A stretch of 9,797 nt of DNA from Rhodospirillales bacterium. Its GTDB lineage: Bacteria > Pseudomonadota > Alphaproteobacteria > Reyranellales > Reyranellaceae. The stretch lies in NCBI GenBank assembly GCA_013205335.1, contig JABMNB010000781.1, positions 1 to 9,797 of the forward strand. Direction: 5' to 3'. Below the pieces are notes generated by a model. The model did not search any database and was not told the DNA's origin. It was given only the letters and a program-made list of their open reading frames with translations. Made by a program: the position numbers and the translations under genes. Positions 1-6,436 of this stretch are shown one piece after another (positions within the stretch are counted from its first letter, which is position 1; each line of letters starts with the position of its first letter).

Positions 1-95
1 CCTCAAAGCGCAGAAAGACCGCTATCCACAAGCTTTTCGCGCCCTATGATCTCCCCAATCACCCACTCGATTCCCGGAAGACCCTAAGTTTCAAA

Positions 96-218
96 GGATC
101 GTCGCTCTGAGCGAAGCGCAGCGAAGTCGAAGGGCCTCTTTTCGTTTCGACAGGTTGTGCGCTGGAAGAGAGGTCCTTCGACTGCGCCGCCCGGCGGGCG
201 GCTCCGCTCAGGACGACG
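96..218. repeat. REP-like inverted pair of intergenic palindromic repeats
   Basis: Two related copies lie in opposite orientation. Copy A (about 101-138) runs from CTCTGAGCGAAGCGCAG to GTCGAAGGGCCTCT. Copy B (about 168-217) reads GAGGTCCTTCGACTGC and ends CCGCTCAGGACGAC, so its reverse complement carries the same outer ends as A. Copy B has a longer centre holding a perfect 7-bp hairpin, GCCGCCC (186-192) and GGGCGGC (196-202) with loop GGC. The inner arms 126-140 and 166-182 are also near-complementary, so the whole block could fold as one large stem. This type of GTCCTTCGACT...CTCAGGACGAC element is, from memory, a dispersed intergenic repeat in several alphaproteobacterial genomes. It lies just after the stop of the leftward operon and may protect or end its transcript, though no T-run follows it on the minus strand. 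Confidence 0.7.
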
Positions 219-241
219 GAACTCTTTTCAGGACAGGGGCT

Positions 242-1066
242 CTACCGCCTCGGCCAGACTCTCGGAAAGAGGTCGCAGGTCATCGGGGCGCCGGCGGTGA
301 GGTCGGGTGTGTGCGGAAACTGGAACGTGCCGGGCCGTGGATCGTAGCGCGCATCGTCGCCGGTATAGCGCAGCGACAGCCCGCGCCGCCGTGCGCCTGG
401 CGTGGCGTTGCCCGGCGCGCCATGCACGATCATCGCATGGAACACCAGACAGTCGCCGGGCTCCATCTGCCACGAGCGGATGTCGTACTTGCTGCGGTCC
501 GCGTCGATATCCGGGATCTCCGCGAGATCGCTCGCGGTGAACCTGGCCTCGTGTCCCTTGCGGAACGGAGTCGGCCGATAGTTGATCCCCCAGCGATGCG
601 AGCCGGCGATGAACTCGACCGCGCCGTTGCTTAGGTCGATGTCGTCGAGCGCGATCCAGACGGAGGTGATCTGCTGGCCGGTGACCGGCCAGTAGGGCAG
701 ATCCTGGTGCCAGGGCGTGGGATGCGCCGTGCCGGGCTCTTTCACGAACAGCTGGTCGTAGAAGAAGTCGGCTTGCCTCGCCTTCATCAGCGCGGCGGCG
801 ATCTCTCCGGCCGGCGACGCGAGGGCGGCGAGGCGGAAGTCGTTGTCCCGCCGCCACATGAACATGTCGCCGAAGAACTTGCCCGCACTGCTGCCCTCGG
901 CGAAATTGGTCGCGTGGGGGCCGGGTTTCAGGAGGTTGCGTTCGACGGCCTCGCACAGGATTCCTACCCACACGGCATCGAAGGCGCCGCGCAGGCAGAC
1001 GACGCCGTCGCGTTCGTACGCGGCGACGTCCGTTTCACTGACGGAGATCAAGCGGGCGGAGATCAA
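242..1066 (-). CDS. Phytanoyl-CoA dioxygenase (PhyH) family Fe(II)/2-oxoglutarate oxygenase
   Basis: This is a probable cytoplasmic non-haem iron oxygenase that would couple 2-oxoglutarate decarboxylation to hydroxylation of an unknown substrate. With the TTG start at 1066 it is 274 aa, normal for bacterial PhyH proteins. Visible features are an N-terminal segment typical of the family (ETDVAAYERDGVVCLRGAF, about 11-29), the iron-binding His-X-Asp in TPWHQDLPYWP (H120, D122), a second motif WIALDDIDLSNGAVEFIAGSH (about 137-157, typical double-stranded beta-helix core), the distal iron His in MIVHGAPGN (H215) and downstream arginines in RRRGLSLRYT (227-235), one of which should bind 2-oxoglutarate. 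The start is uncertain: TTG at 1066 overlaps the stop of the upstream ABM gene as TTGA, which suggests translational coupling. A second TTG at 1051 gives 269 aa. Neither has a clear Shine-Dalgarno, and an open frame up to 1180 would invade the ABM gene. It is the last gene of the three-gene leftward operon. The family is clear; the substrate is not. Confidence 0.9.
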   Translation of the reverse strand: MISARLISVSETDVAAYERDGVVCLRGAFDAVWVGILCEAVERNLLKPGPHATNFAEGSSAGKFFGDMFMWRRDNDFRLAALASPAGEIAAALMKARQADFFYDQLFVKEPGTAHPTPWHQDLPYWPVTGQQITSVWIALDDIDLSNGAVEFIAGSHRWGINYRPTPFRKGHEARFTASDLAEIPDIDADRSKYDIRSWQMEPGDCLVFHAMIVHGAPGNATPGARRRGLSLRYTGDDARYDPRPGTFQFPHTPDLTAGAPMTCDLFPRVWPRR

Positions 1067-1073
1067 GCGGGCG
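1042..1073. repeat. 15-bp perfect tandem duplication at the ABM/PhyH gene junction
   Basis: The unit CGGAGATCAAGCGGG occurs at 1042-1056 and again at 1057-1071, followed by CG that starts a third copy. Being 15 bp, it is in frame and adds five codons (Leu-Ile-Ser-Ala-Arg) to the N-terminus of the oxygenase. It also duplicates the TTG that can serve as its start codon. The ABM stop codon (1063-1065) lies in the right-hand copy, so that protein is unaffected. Confidence 0.9.
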
Positions 1074-1365
1074 AAAGGACGTGAACGGCGCGATTGGCCA
1101 CGAGGTCCTTGTTCTTGGCCCCGTAGGCCTTCATGTGCTCCGAAGCGCCGTGCGCCTTGAGATCGTCCATGGTCTCCCACTTCTCGATCACCACGAAGGT
1201 GTCGGGACCGAACTTGGCGAACGGCCCGCCCTCGACGTCGACGGCCGCGCCGTACTCGATGCAGCCCTTTTCGGCGTGCACGGCGGGGACGTTGTCCTTG
1301 AAGTTCTTGAGGATCTCGTCGCGCTTGCCGGGCTTGGCGGTGATGATGGCAATGACGTGGATCAT
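1063..1365 (-). CDS. Antibiotic biosynthesis monooxygenase (ABM) domain protein, putative quinol monooxygenase (YgiN-like)
   Basis: A 100-aa single-domain protein of the dimeric alpha/beta-barrel ABM fold, whose members oxidise quinols or aromatic polyketides without cofactors, or degrade haem. The sequence runs as expected: beta-strand MIHVIAIITAKPGK at the start, helix with EILKNFKDNVPAVHAEKGC (about 17-35), then FVVIEKWETMDDLKAH (about 57-72), where the E-x-W and following helix are the family hallmark, and SEHMKAYGAKNKDLV (about 75-89). The length matches the family. The start is firm: ATG at 1365 is preceded by GGGAGAA about 4 nt upstream. It begins 33 bp after the amidohydrolase stop and overlaps the oxygenase start in TTGA, so all three genes are probably on one transcript. 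Context suggests a helper oxidation or detoxification step, but no substrate can be named. Confidence 0.9.
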   Translation of the reverse strand: MIHVIAIITAKPGKRDEILKNFKDNVPAVHAEKGCIEYGAAVDVEGGPFAKFGPDTFVVIEKWETMDDLKAHGASEHMKAYGAKNKDLVANRAVHVLSPA

Positions 1366-1398
1366 GATCTTCTCCCTCAGGAAATTCTTCGTTGGGGC

Positions 1399-3084
1399 CT
1401 AGGCGGCGCGGCCATGTCGTAGCAGACGACCGGGCAGCTTGTCGTCGGCCGCGACGGTATCTTTGTTGTTTTGACGAATGAGCTTTCCGTTGACGATGAC
1501 GGCTTCGATGCCGCTCGCTTCGGACACCAGCCGGTCGGCGCCGGCCGGCATGTCGTAGACCCGTTTCAGAGGGCCGGGGTTCACGGTCTTCGGGTCGAAG
1601 ACGACGACGTCGGCGGGACGGCCTTCGGCCAGCACGCCGCGATCGGTGATGCCGAACATCTCGGCCGGACGCTGGGTGAGATTGTGCACGGCCTCCTCGA
1701 GCGTGAAGACCTTGCGGTCGCGCACCCAGTGGCCCAGCAGGTAGGTCGAATAGCAGGCATCGCAGAGCTGGCTGGCATGGGCGCCCGCGTCGGACAGCGC
1801 GATGATCGTGTTCGGATCGGTGATGAGTTCCGCCACTTCCTTCTCGTCGAAGTTCATGACGGCCATGCGGAAGCGCGCCTGCAGGTCGTTGGCCAGCGCC
1901 AGGTCGAGCGCGAGGTCGACCGGATCCTTGCCCAGCCGGGCGGCGGCCACGGCCAGCGGCATTTCCTCGAGTTCACGCGCCGAGGGCGCCCACGCGATGA
2001 CCACGCGGTCCCACCATTTCTGGAACAGGGGCGTGACCTCGCTGCGCAGCTTCTCGCGCCATGCCGGATCGGCATAGGCGCGGCGGCGGGCGCCAGGATC
2101 CCTGGCGTCGGCTTTCGCCAGCTCGTTCATGAACGGCATCACGTCGAAGATGAACGGCTCAGCGAAGGTAACCTCGAAGTTGAGCGGCCGGCAGCTCACC
2201 TGCGGGATCACCATGGCGCCTGCCTTGCGCTGCTCCGCGGCGAGGTCGAGCTGCTTGCGATGGCCGCCCGGGCCGTAGAGATGAGAGAGCAGGGCAGTCC
2301 AGGTGACCGGGATGTTGTACTTGCGGCTGACCTCGGCCATGTGGCGGGTCGAGAAATCGCGGCCGATGGTGATCTGCATCAGGCCGCGCTTGATCTCGCC
2401 CATGACCGAGACGAGGGCGTCCATTTCCTCCGGCGTTGCCTGGCGGCTGGGCACCGGCTTGCCGGCATAGCCGTTGTGGCTGACCGAAACGGAGGTGCCG
2501 AAGCCGATGGCGCCGGCCTCCATCGCCTCATGCATCAGCTTCTTCATCGCGCTGATTTCGTCGGCCGTCGCGGCACGCTCGGTCGACTCTTCGCCCATCA
2601 CATAGAGACGCAGCGGCGTATGGCCGAACAGCGCCGCCACGTTGATCGCCGAGCCGCGCTTTTCGAGAGTATCGAGATATTGCGGGAAGGTCTCGAATGG
2701 CCACGCCATGCCGAGGCCTGCTTCCAGAGATTCGAGGCTCATGCCTTCGACCTTCTCGAGGGTCTGCATGATCATCTTGCGATGGATTTCCCTGGTCGGC
2801 GCGACACCGAAGCCGCAGTTGCCGATCACCGTCGTGGTGACACCGTGCCATGGCGAGATGGTCAGCATGCGATCCCACAGGATCTGGGCGTCGTAGTGCG
2901 TGTGCACGTCGACGAAGCCCGGCGAGACGATCTTGCCGGTCGCGTCGATCGTCTGCGTCGCGGCACCCTCGGCCTTGCCGAGCGCCACGACCTTGCCGTC
3001 CTTGATGCCGAGGTCGCCGACGAAGCCCGGCTTGCCGGTGCCGTCGACGATGGTGCCGCCGGTAATCCTGAGGTCGAACGTCAT
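1399..3084 (-). CDS. N-acyl-D-amino-acid deacylase / D-aminoacylase family amidohydrolase
   Basis: A metal-dependent amidohydrolase of the D-aminoacylase/D-hydantoinase superfamily (Amidohydro_3 type), predicted to cleave an amide bond in the cytoplasm; no signal peptide is seen. It is 561 aa from ATG 3084. Seen in order: N-terminal beta-sandwich strand DLRITGGTIVDGTGKPG, then SPGFVDVHTHYDAQ with metal ligands H61 and H63, GNCGFGVAP with C90 (the bridging Cys of this family), H268 in TALLSHLYG, SDAGAHAS with the catalytic Asp about 432, and the C-terminal GVLAEGRPADVVVFDP strand. The usual H-x-R strand (His220 of the Alcaligenes enzyme) reads ITIGRDF here, so that ligand is lost or supplied by H248. 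It is larger than typical 480-500-aa D-aminoacylases. GTG at 3090 is an alternative start, but GGAG lies 5 nt before ATG 3084, so ATG is preferred. It is first in the leftward operon, and the true substrate is unknown. Confidence 0.9.
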   Translation of the reverse strand: MTFDLRITGGTIVDGTGKPGFVGDLGIKDGKVVALGKAEGAATQTIDATGKIVSPGFVDVHTHYDAQILWDRMLTISPWHGVTTTVIGNCGFGVAPTREIHRKMIMQTLEKVEGMSLESLEAGLGMAWPFETFPQYLDTLEKRGSAINVAALFGHTPLRLYVMGEESTERAATADEISAMKKLMHEAMEAGAIGFGTSVSVSHNGYAGKPVPSRQATPEEMDALVSVMGEIKRGLMQITIGRDFSTRHMAEVSRKYNIPVTWTALLSHLYGPGGHRKQLDLAAEQRKAGAMVIPQVSCRPLNFEVTFAEPFIFDVMPFMNELAKADARDPGARRRAYADPAWREKLRSEVTPLFQKWWDRVVIAWAPSARELEEMPLAVAAARLGKDPVDLALDLALANDLQARFRMAVMNFDEKEVAELITDPNTIIALSDAGAHASQLCDACYSTYLLGHWVRDRKVFTLEEAVHNLTQRPAEMFGITDRGVLAEGRPADVVVFDPKTVNPGPLKRVYDMPAGADRLVSEASGIEAVIVNGKLIRQNNKDTVAADDKLPGRLLRHGRAA

Positions 3085-3110
3085 GGCCACTCCGGTGTAA
3101 ACGCGTATTC

Positions 3111-3139
3111 ATATTGGCGCGGGCGTACGGCAGGGGCAA
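3111..3139 (-). promoter_or_regulatory. Candidate sigma-70 promoter of the amidohydrolase-ABM-PhyH operon
   Basis: Read on the minus strand, TTGCCC (3139-3134) and CAATAT (3116-3111) are separated by 17 bp. This places the -10 element 26 bp before the ATG at 3084. The match is moderate and has no experimental support. The -35 element abuts the dyad at 3136-3156, where a LysR-type activator would be expected to bind. Confidence 0.35.
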
Positions 3140-3156
3140 TGCCGTGCTTGCATGGC
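3136..3156. promoter_or_regulatory. Possible LysR-type operator (T-N11-A dyad) between divergent operons
   Basis: GCAATGC and GCATGGC flank a 7-bp centre and pair in six of seven positions, with the core ATGC-N7-GCAT giving a T-N11-A. It lies between the amidohydrolase operon and the ttuC-like operon and overlaps the candidate -35 elements of both. No LysR gene is adjacent, and a short dyad like this can arise by chance. Confidence 0.3.
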
Positions 3157-3175
3157 AAAGGCGCGCTGGTAGGGT
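3148..3175 (+). promoter_or_regulatory. Weak candidate promoter of the ttuC-Bug operon
   Basis: TTGCAT (3148-3153) and TAGGGT (3170-3175) are 16 bp apart and end 24 bp before the ATG at 3200. The -35 half overlaps the dyad described at 3136-3156. The -10 match is poor, so this is only the best candidate in a 115-bp intergenic region. Confidence 0.2.
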
Positions 3176-3199
3176 CCGCGCGGTTCGGGAGGATATCAA

Positions 3200-4267
3200 A
3201 TGGCCAAGCATAAGATCGCGCTAATTCCGGGTGACGGAATCGGTAAGGAAGTCGTGCCGGAGGGCGTGCGCGTTCTGGAAGCCGCCGCACGGCGCTTCAA
3301 CTTCGATCTCGAGTTCACCGATTTCGACTGGTCGTGCGATCGGCTCGTCAAGACTGGCAAGATGATGCCGGACGACGGCATGGAACAGCTCAAGGCCTTC
3401 GAGAGCATTTTCCTGGGCGCCGTCGGCTGGCCGGGCGTGCCCGATCACGTTTCGCTGTGGGGCCTGCTCATCCCGATCCGCCGCGACTTCGACGAGTATG
3501 TGAACCTGCGCCCGGTGCGCCTGTTCGAGGGCGTTCCCAGCCCGCTGGCCAACCGCAAGCCGGGCGACATCGACTTCTGGGTGGTGCGCGAGAACACCGA
3601 GGGCGAATACAGTTCGATCGGCGGCCGCATGTTCCAGGGCACCGACGACGAGATGGCCATTCAGCAGTCCATCTTCACCCGCAAGGGTGTCGACCGCATC
3701 CTCAAGTTCGCCTTCGAATTCGCCAGCACGACGAAGAAGAAGCACGTGACGTCGGCCACCAAGTCCAACGGCATCATCCACACGATGCCGTTCTGGGACG
3801 AGCGCTTCGACGAGATGCGCAAGAAGTATCCTGACATCAAGGCCGACCAGTATCACATCGACATCCTGACGGCGCATTTCGTGCGCAACCCGGACTGGTT
3901 CGACGTGGTCGTGGGCTCCAACCTGTTCGGCGACATCCTGTCCGACCTCGGCCCGGCCCTGACCGGTTCGATCGGCGTGGCGCCGTCGGGCAACATCAAT
4001 CCGGAGCGCAAGTACCCGTCGATGTTCGAGCCGGTCCACGGTTCGGCACCTGACATCGCGGGCAAGGGCATCGCCAACCCGATCGGCCAGATCTGGTCGG
4101 GCGCGATGATGGTCCGTCACCTGGGGTATCCGGAGGCTGCCGAGGCGATCGAGCGGGCGATCGCCGCCTCCCTGGTCGAGGGCGGGCCGCGGACCAAGGA
4201 CCTGGGCGGCAACGGCGATACAAAAACCGTGGGCGCGGCCATTGCAGAGCTCGTGAAGACGGTGTAG
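3200..4267 (+). CDS. ttuC: Tartrate dehydrogenase/decarboxylase or D-malate dehydrogenase (decarboxylating), isocitrate/isopropylmalate dehydrogenase family
   Basis: An NAD-dependent beta-decarboxylating dehydrogenase that oxidises a 2-hydroxy-dicarboxylate such as D-malate or tartrate. The 355-aa length fits the family. Visible are IALIPGDGIGKEVVPEG at the N-terminus, the TtuC/DmlA-type segment DHVSLWGLLIPIRRDFDEY (82-100) followed by VNLRPVRL with arginines R94, R95 and R104, RENTEGEYSSIGG (R130, Y137), SATKSNG (K188, the catalytic Lys), HIDILTAH (D221), the metal-binding GDILSDLGPALTGS (D245, D249), and EPVHGSAPDIAGKGIANP (277-294), which binds the nucleotide. The HVSLWGLL stretch separates it from true 3-isopropylmalate dehydrogenases. 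The start is firm: GGGAGG sits 7 nt before the ATG. A Bug protein gene follows after 35 bp with no terminator between, which suggests uptake and oxidation of the same acid. ttuC and dmlA homologues cannot be told apart by sequence alone. Confidence 0.9.
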   Translation: MAKHKIALIPGDGIGKEVVPEGVRVLEAAARRFNFDLEFTDFDWSCDRLVKTGKMMPDDGMEQLKAFESIFLGAVGWPGVPDHVSLWGLLIPIRRDFDEYVNLRPVRLFEGVPSPLANRKPGDIDFWVVRENTEGEYSSIGGRMFQGTDDEMAIQQSIFTRKGVDRILKFAFEFASTTKKKHVTSATKSNGIIHTMPFWDERFDEMRKKYPDIKADQYHIDILTAHFVRNPDWFDVVVGSNLFGDILSDLGPALTGSIGVAPSGNINPERKYPSMFEPVHGSAPDIAGKGIANPIGQIWSGAMMVRHLGYPEAAEAIERAIAASLVEGGPRTKDLGGNGDTKTVGAAIAELVKTV

Positions 4268-4302
4268 CTGGCACGTCTCTTTTCTTTTTGGGAGGTATTC
4301 CT

Positions 4303-5289
4303 GTGAAGAGACGCAACCTGTTGACGACCGTTGCCGCCGTTGCCCTCGCGGCCGCACCCCTGGGCGCGATGGCCCAGGCGGCCTATCCGACGAAGCCGAT
4401 CACGGTCATCGTGCCGTTCGCTGCCGGTGGCCCGACCGATTCCCTGGCCCGGGTGCTGACCGCCCGCATGGGCGAGGCGCTCGGCCAGACGATGATCGTG
4501 GAGAATGTCGGCGGCGCCGGCGGCACGATCGGCGTCAACAAGGCCGCCAAGGCGACGCCCGACGGTTACACGATCCTGTTCGCGCACATGGGCACCCTCG
4601 CGGTGAACATCGCGCTCTACAAGACGCTGCCCTACGACAGCCAGAAGGATTTCGAGCCGGTCGGGCTCGGCGGCACCAATCCGATGGTGCTGGTCGCCAA
4701 GAAGGACCTGCCGGTCAAGGACTTCAAGGAGTTCGAGGCCTACGTGAAGGCCAATCAGAAGAAGGCGCAGTACGGCATGGCCGGCATCGGCGCGGCGTCG
4801 CACCTGGGCGGCCTCATGCTGAACAGCATGATGAAGGTCGAAGTGCTGGAAATTCCCTACAAGGGAACCGCCCCGGCGCTGAACGACCTGATGAGCGGCC
4901 AGTTCGACTACATGGTCGACCAGGCCGTGAACGTGCTGCCGCAGATCAAGGCCGGCACCATCAAGGCGCTGGGCGTCAGCACGCTGAAGCGTCTGCCGCA
5001 GTTGCCGGACGTCCCGACGATCGACGAGTCGGGCCTCAAGGGCTACGAGGTCACCATCTGGAACGGCTTCTTCGTGCCCAAGGGCACACCGAAGACCGTC
5101 AGCGAAAAGCTCAACAAGGCGCTGGTCGCGGCGCTCGGCGACGAGAAGGTGAGGGCGCGCCTGATCGAGCAGGCGGTCGATCTGCCGGAACCGAAGGGCG
5201 CGACGCCCGAGGCGCTGGCCGCTCAGCTCAAGGCCTCGATCGACAAGTGGGTGCCCGCCATCAAGGCCGCCGGCGTCCAGCCGCAGTAA
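4303..5289 (+). CDS. Bug (TctC) family periplasmic tripartite tricarboxylate transporter substrate-binding protein
   Basis: A periplasmic receptor that captures an organic acid and hands it to a TctAB-type membrane transporter. It is 328 aa from GTG 4303. GGAGG at 4291-4295 is 7 nt upstream and decides this start; a TTG at 4288 in the same frame would put the ribosome site inside the gene. The signal peptide is clear: MKRRNLL, hydrophobic TVAAVALAAAPLGAMA, probable cleavage near AQA-AYP at about 23-26. Family motifs are PITVIVPFAAGGPTDSLAR, the first ligand loop, then QTMIVENVGGAGGTIG, ATPDGYTILF, a second ligand loop in AGIGAASHLGG, and EIPYKGTAPALNDLMSGQ. Its C-terminus reads KWVPAIKAAGVQPQ, typical of the family. 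It shares an operon with the ttuC-like dehydrogenase, so tartrate, malate or a similar acid is a fair guess. No tctA or tctB gene is in the window, as is common for Bug proteins. Confidence 0.93.
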   Translation: MKRRNLLTTVAAVALAAAPLGAMAQAAYPTKPITVIVPFAAGGPTDSLARVLTARMGEALGQTMIVENVGGAGGTIGVNKAAKATPDGYTILFAHMGTLAVNIALYKTLPYDSQKDFEPVGLGGTNPMVLVAKKDLPVKDFKEFEAYVKANQKKAQYGMAGIGAASHLGGLMLNSMMKVEVLEIPYKGTAPALNDLMSGQFDYMVDQAVNVLPQIKAGTIKALGVSTLKRLPQLPDVPTIDESGLKGYEVTIWNGFFVPKGTPKTVSEKLNKALVAALGDEKVRARLIEQAVDLPEPKGATPEALAAQLKASIDKWVPAIKAAGVQPQ

Positions 5290-5313
5290 GGACGTCGACC
5301 CATAGACGGGATC

Positions 5314-5340
5314 GGGCCGCCCTTCGGGGCGGCCCTTTTT
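5314..5340 (+). terminator. Rho-independent terminator of the ttuC-Bug operon
   Basis: A perfect 9-bp stem, GGGCCGCCC (5314-5322) and GGGCGGCCC (5327-5335), closes a TTCG tetraloop and is followed by TTTTT (5336-5340). It begins 24 bp after the Bug stop codon. On the other strand the same hairpin lacks a T-run, so it should act mainly rightward; the facing phosphatase gene ends in its T-run at 5339. Confidence 0.95.
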
Positions 5341-6391
5341 ATTCCTGTGCGATGCCCAGCGTGTCGAAGGCGATGTCGACGGACCGGCGGGTGTTGCCGC
5401 CCTCGTCGCGCAGCGCCAGCACCAGCCGGCGCTCCCACCAGTCGATGTCGACCACACCGAAATTGGCGGCGGCATAGAGCGCGCCGAGGCGGTTGGGACC
5501 GGGCTCCTTGGCCGCCCAGTAGACCATGTTGAGACCGCTCGAGGTGGCCTCGTACAGCGGATAGAGATCGGCGGGACTCTCGCGATAGAGCGCACCGATA
5601 TGGCGGTCGCCCGACAGCAGCACGACGCCCTTGGCGCCGCTCGCGCGGATCGTGTCGATGAGCTTCTGCTTCTCGAGGGGCATGTTGCCCCAGCGCTCCC
5701 AGCCATGGCCTTCGGCCAGGATCTGCGTACTCGACACGATCAGGCGCACCTCGGCCGGTTTGCGCAGTTCCTCGGCCAGCCACGCCCATTGCTCGTCTCC
5801 CAGCATCGTCTTCGCGGGATCGGGATCGGGAAGGTAGCGCTCCTTGCCCGCTGCGCCGCGCTGGTCCGTGGGCTTGAGGGGCGAGCGGAACCAGCGCACG
5901 TCGAGCAGGATCACCTGTACTCTCATGCCCCGCGGGCCGATCACCCGGGACTCGTAAATGCCGCCGCGGCTGCGCCGGATGTCGGTGGCCGGGGCTCCCC
6001 AGAAGTCGAGGAAGAGCTCCTTTGCGAGCGCCTTGTGGGCGAACTCGGCGCCACCGTCGTTGAGGCCGTAGTCGTGATCGTCCCACACGGCGAGGTGGCT
6101 CACCGTCTCGCGCAGCCTGGCATAGCCTGCGACATGCCGGGCTTCGTCGTAGGCTCGCTTCAGATTGGCGGCATCGGGCGAATTGAAGTCGCCATAGACG
6201 TTGTCGCCGGCAAAGATGAAGAGGTCGGGCCGGTAGGCGAGGATCGGCTCCCAGATCGGCTGAGGCAGGGTTTGCTTCGCGCAGGAGCCGAAAGCGATTC
6301 GCGACAGGGGCGGGCGGCCCTGCGACAATGCGGTCGCGGGCGCCAGCGTTGTCGCGGCGAGGAGCTTCGAAAGTGTGCGTCGCGTGAACAT
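5339..6391 (-). CDS. PhoD-like alkaline phosphatase D family metallophosphatase, Tat-exported
   Basis: A secreted phosphomonoesterase or phosphodiesterase of the PhoD/metallophosphatase fold, 350 aa from ATG 6391. The N-terminus MFTRRTLSKLLAATTLAP carries a twin-arginine motif (R4-R5) and a hydrophobic stretch ending near ALSQG (about 25), so folded export through Tat is likely, as known for PhoD proteins. Catalytic signatures are RIAFGSCAKQ (C37), FAGDNVYGD (D63, N64, Y66), VWDDHDYGLND (D104, D105, H106, D107), LLDVRWFRSPL (161-172), SSTQIL (220-225) and LLSGDRHIGAL with D262 and H264. It lacks the separate N-terminal PhoD_N domain and so belongs to the short class. GTG 6400 is an alternative start, but GGTGG stands 5 nt before ATG 6391. 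It converges on the ttuC-Bug operon and diverges from the membrane gene at 6437 with only 45 bp between. Phosphate-starvation control would be usual, but no clear Pho box is seen. Confidence 0.92.
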   Translation of the reverse strand: MFTRRTLSKLLAATTLAPATALSQGRPPLSRIAFGSCAKQTLPQPIWEPILAYRPDLFIFAGDNVYGDFNSPDAANLKRAYDEARHVAGYARLRETVSHLAVWDDHDYGLNDGGAEFAHKALAKELFLDFWGAPATDIRRSRGGIYESRVIGPRGMRVQVILLDVRWFRSPLKPTDQRGAAGKERYLPDPDPAKTMLGDEQWAWLAEELRKPAEVRLIVSSTQILAEGHGWERWGNMPLEKQKLIDTIRASGAKGVVLLSGDRHIGALYRESPADLYPLYEATSSGLNMVYWAAKEPGPNRLGALYAAANFGVVDIDWWERRLVLALRDEGGNTRRSVDIAFDTLGIAQE

Positions 6392-6436
6392 GTCGGCCAC
6401 CGAAAAGCCAGTATCCGATCTCTAGTTTGCAGGCCG

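Noticed and set aside
2..49. Possible 3' end of a gene entering from the left, LKAQKDRYPQAFRAL then TGA
   Set aside because: Only 15 codons are visible, the third positions are not GC-rich and no family is recognisable. The rest of 1-95 shows nothing I can support.
1471..3213. Long plus-strand open frame of 580 codons across the amidohydrolase gene
   Set aside because: It is fully antisense to a gene with clear catalytic motifs, rich in His, Arg, Asp and Gly as expected for an antisense shadow in GC-rich DNA, and has no family motif.
4117..5706. Minus-strand open frame of 529 codons
   Set aside because: It runs antisense to ttuC and the Bug gene and out of frame through the phosphatase, crosses the terminator, and has no recognisable domain.
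5600..6436. Upstream extension of the membrane-protein frame
   Set aside because: It lies entirely antisense to the phosphatase, and the residues look like shadow. The protein-like part starts at ATG 6437.
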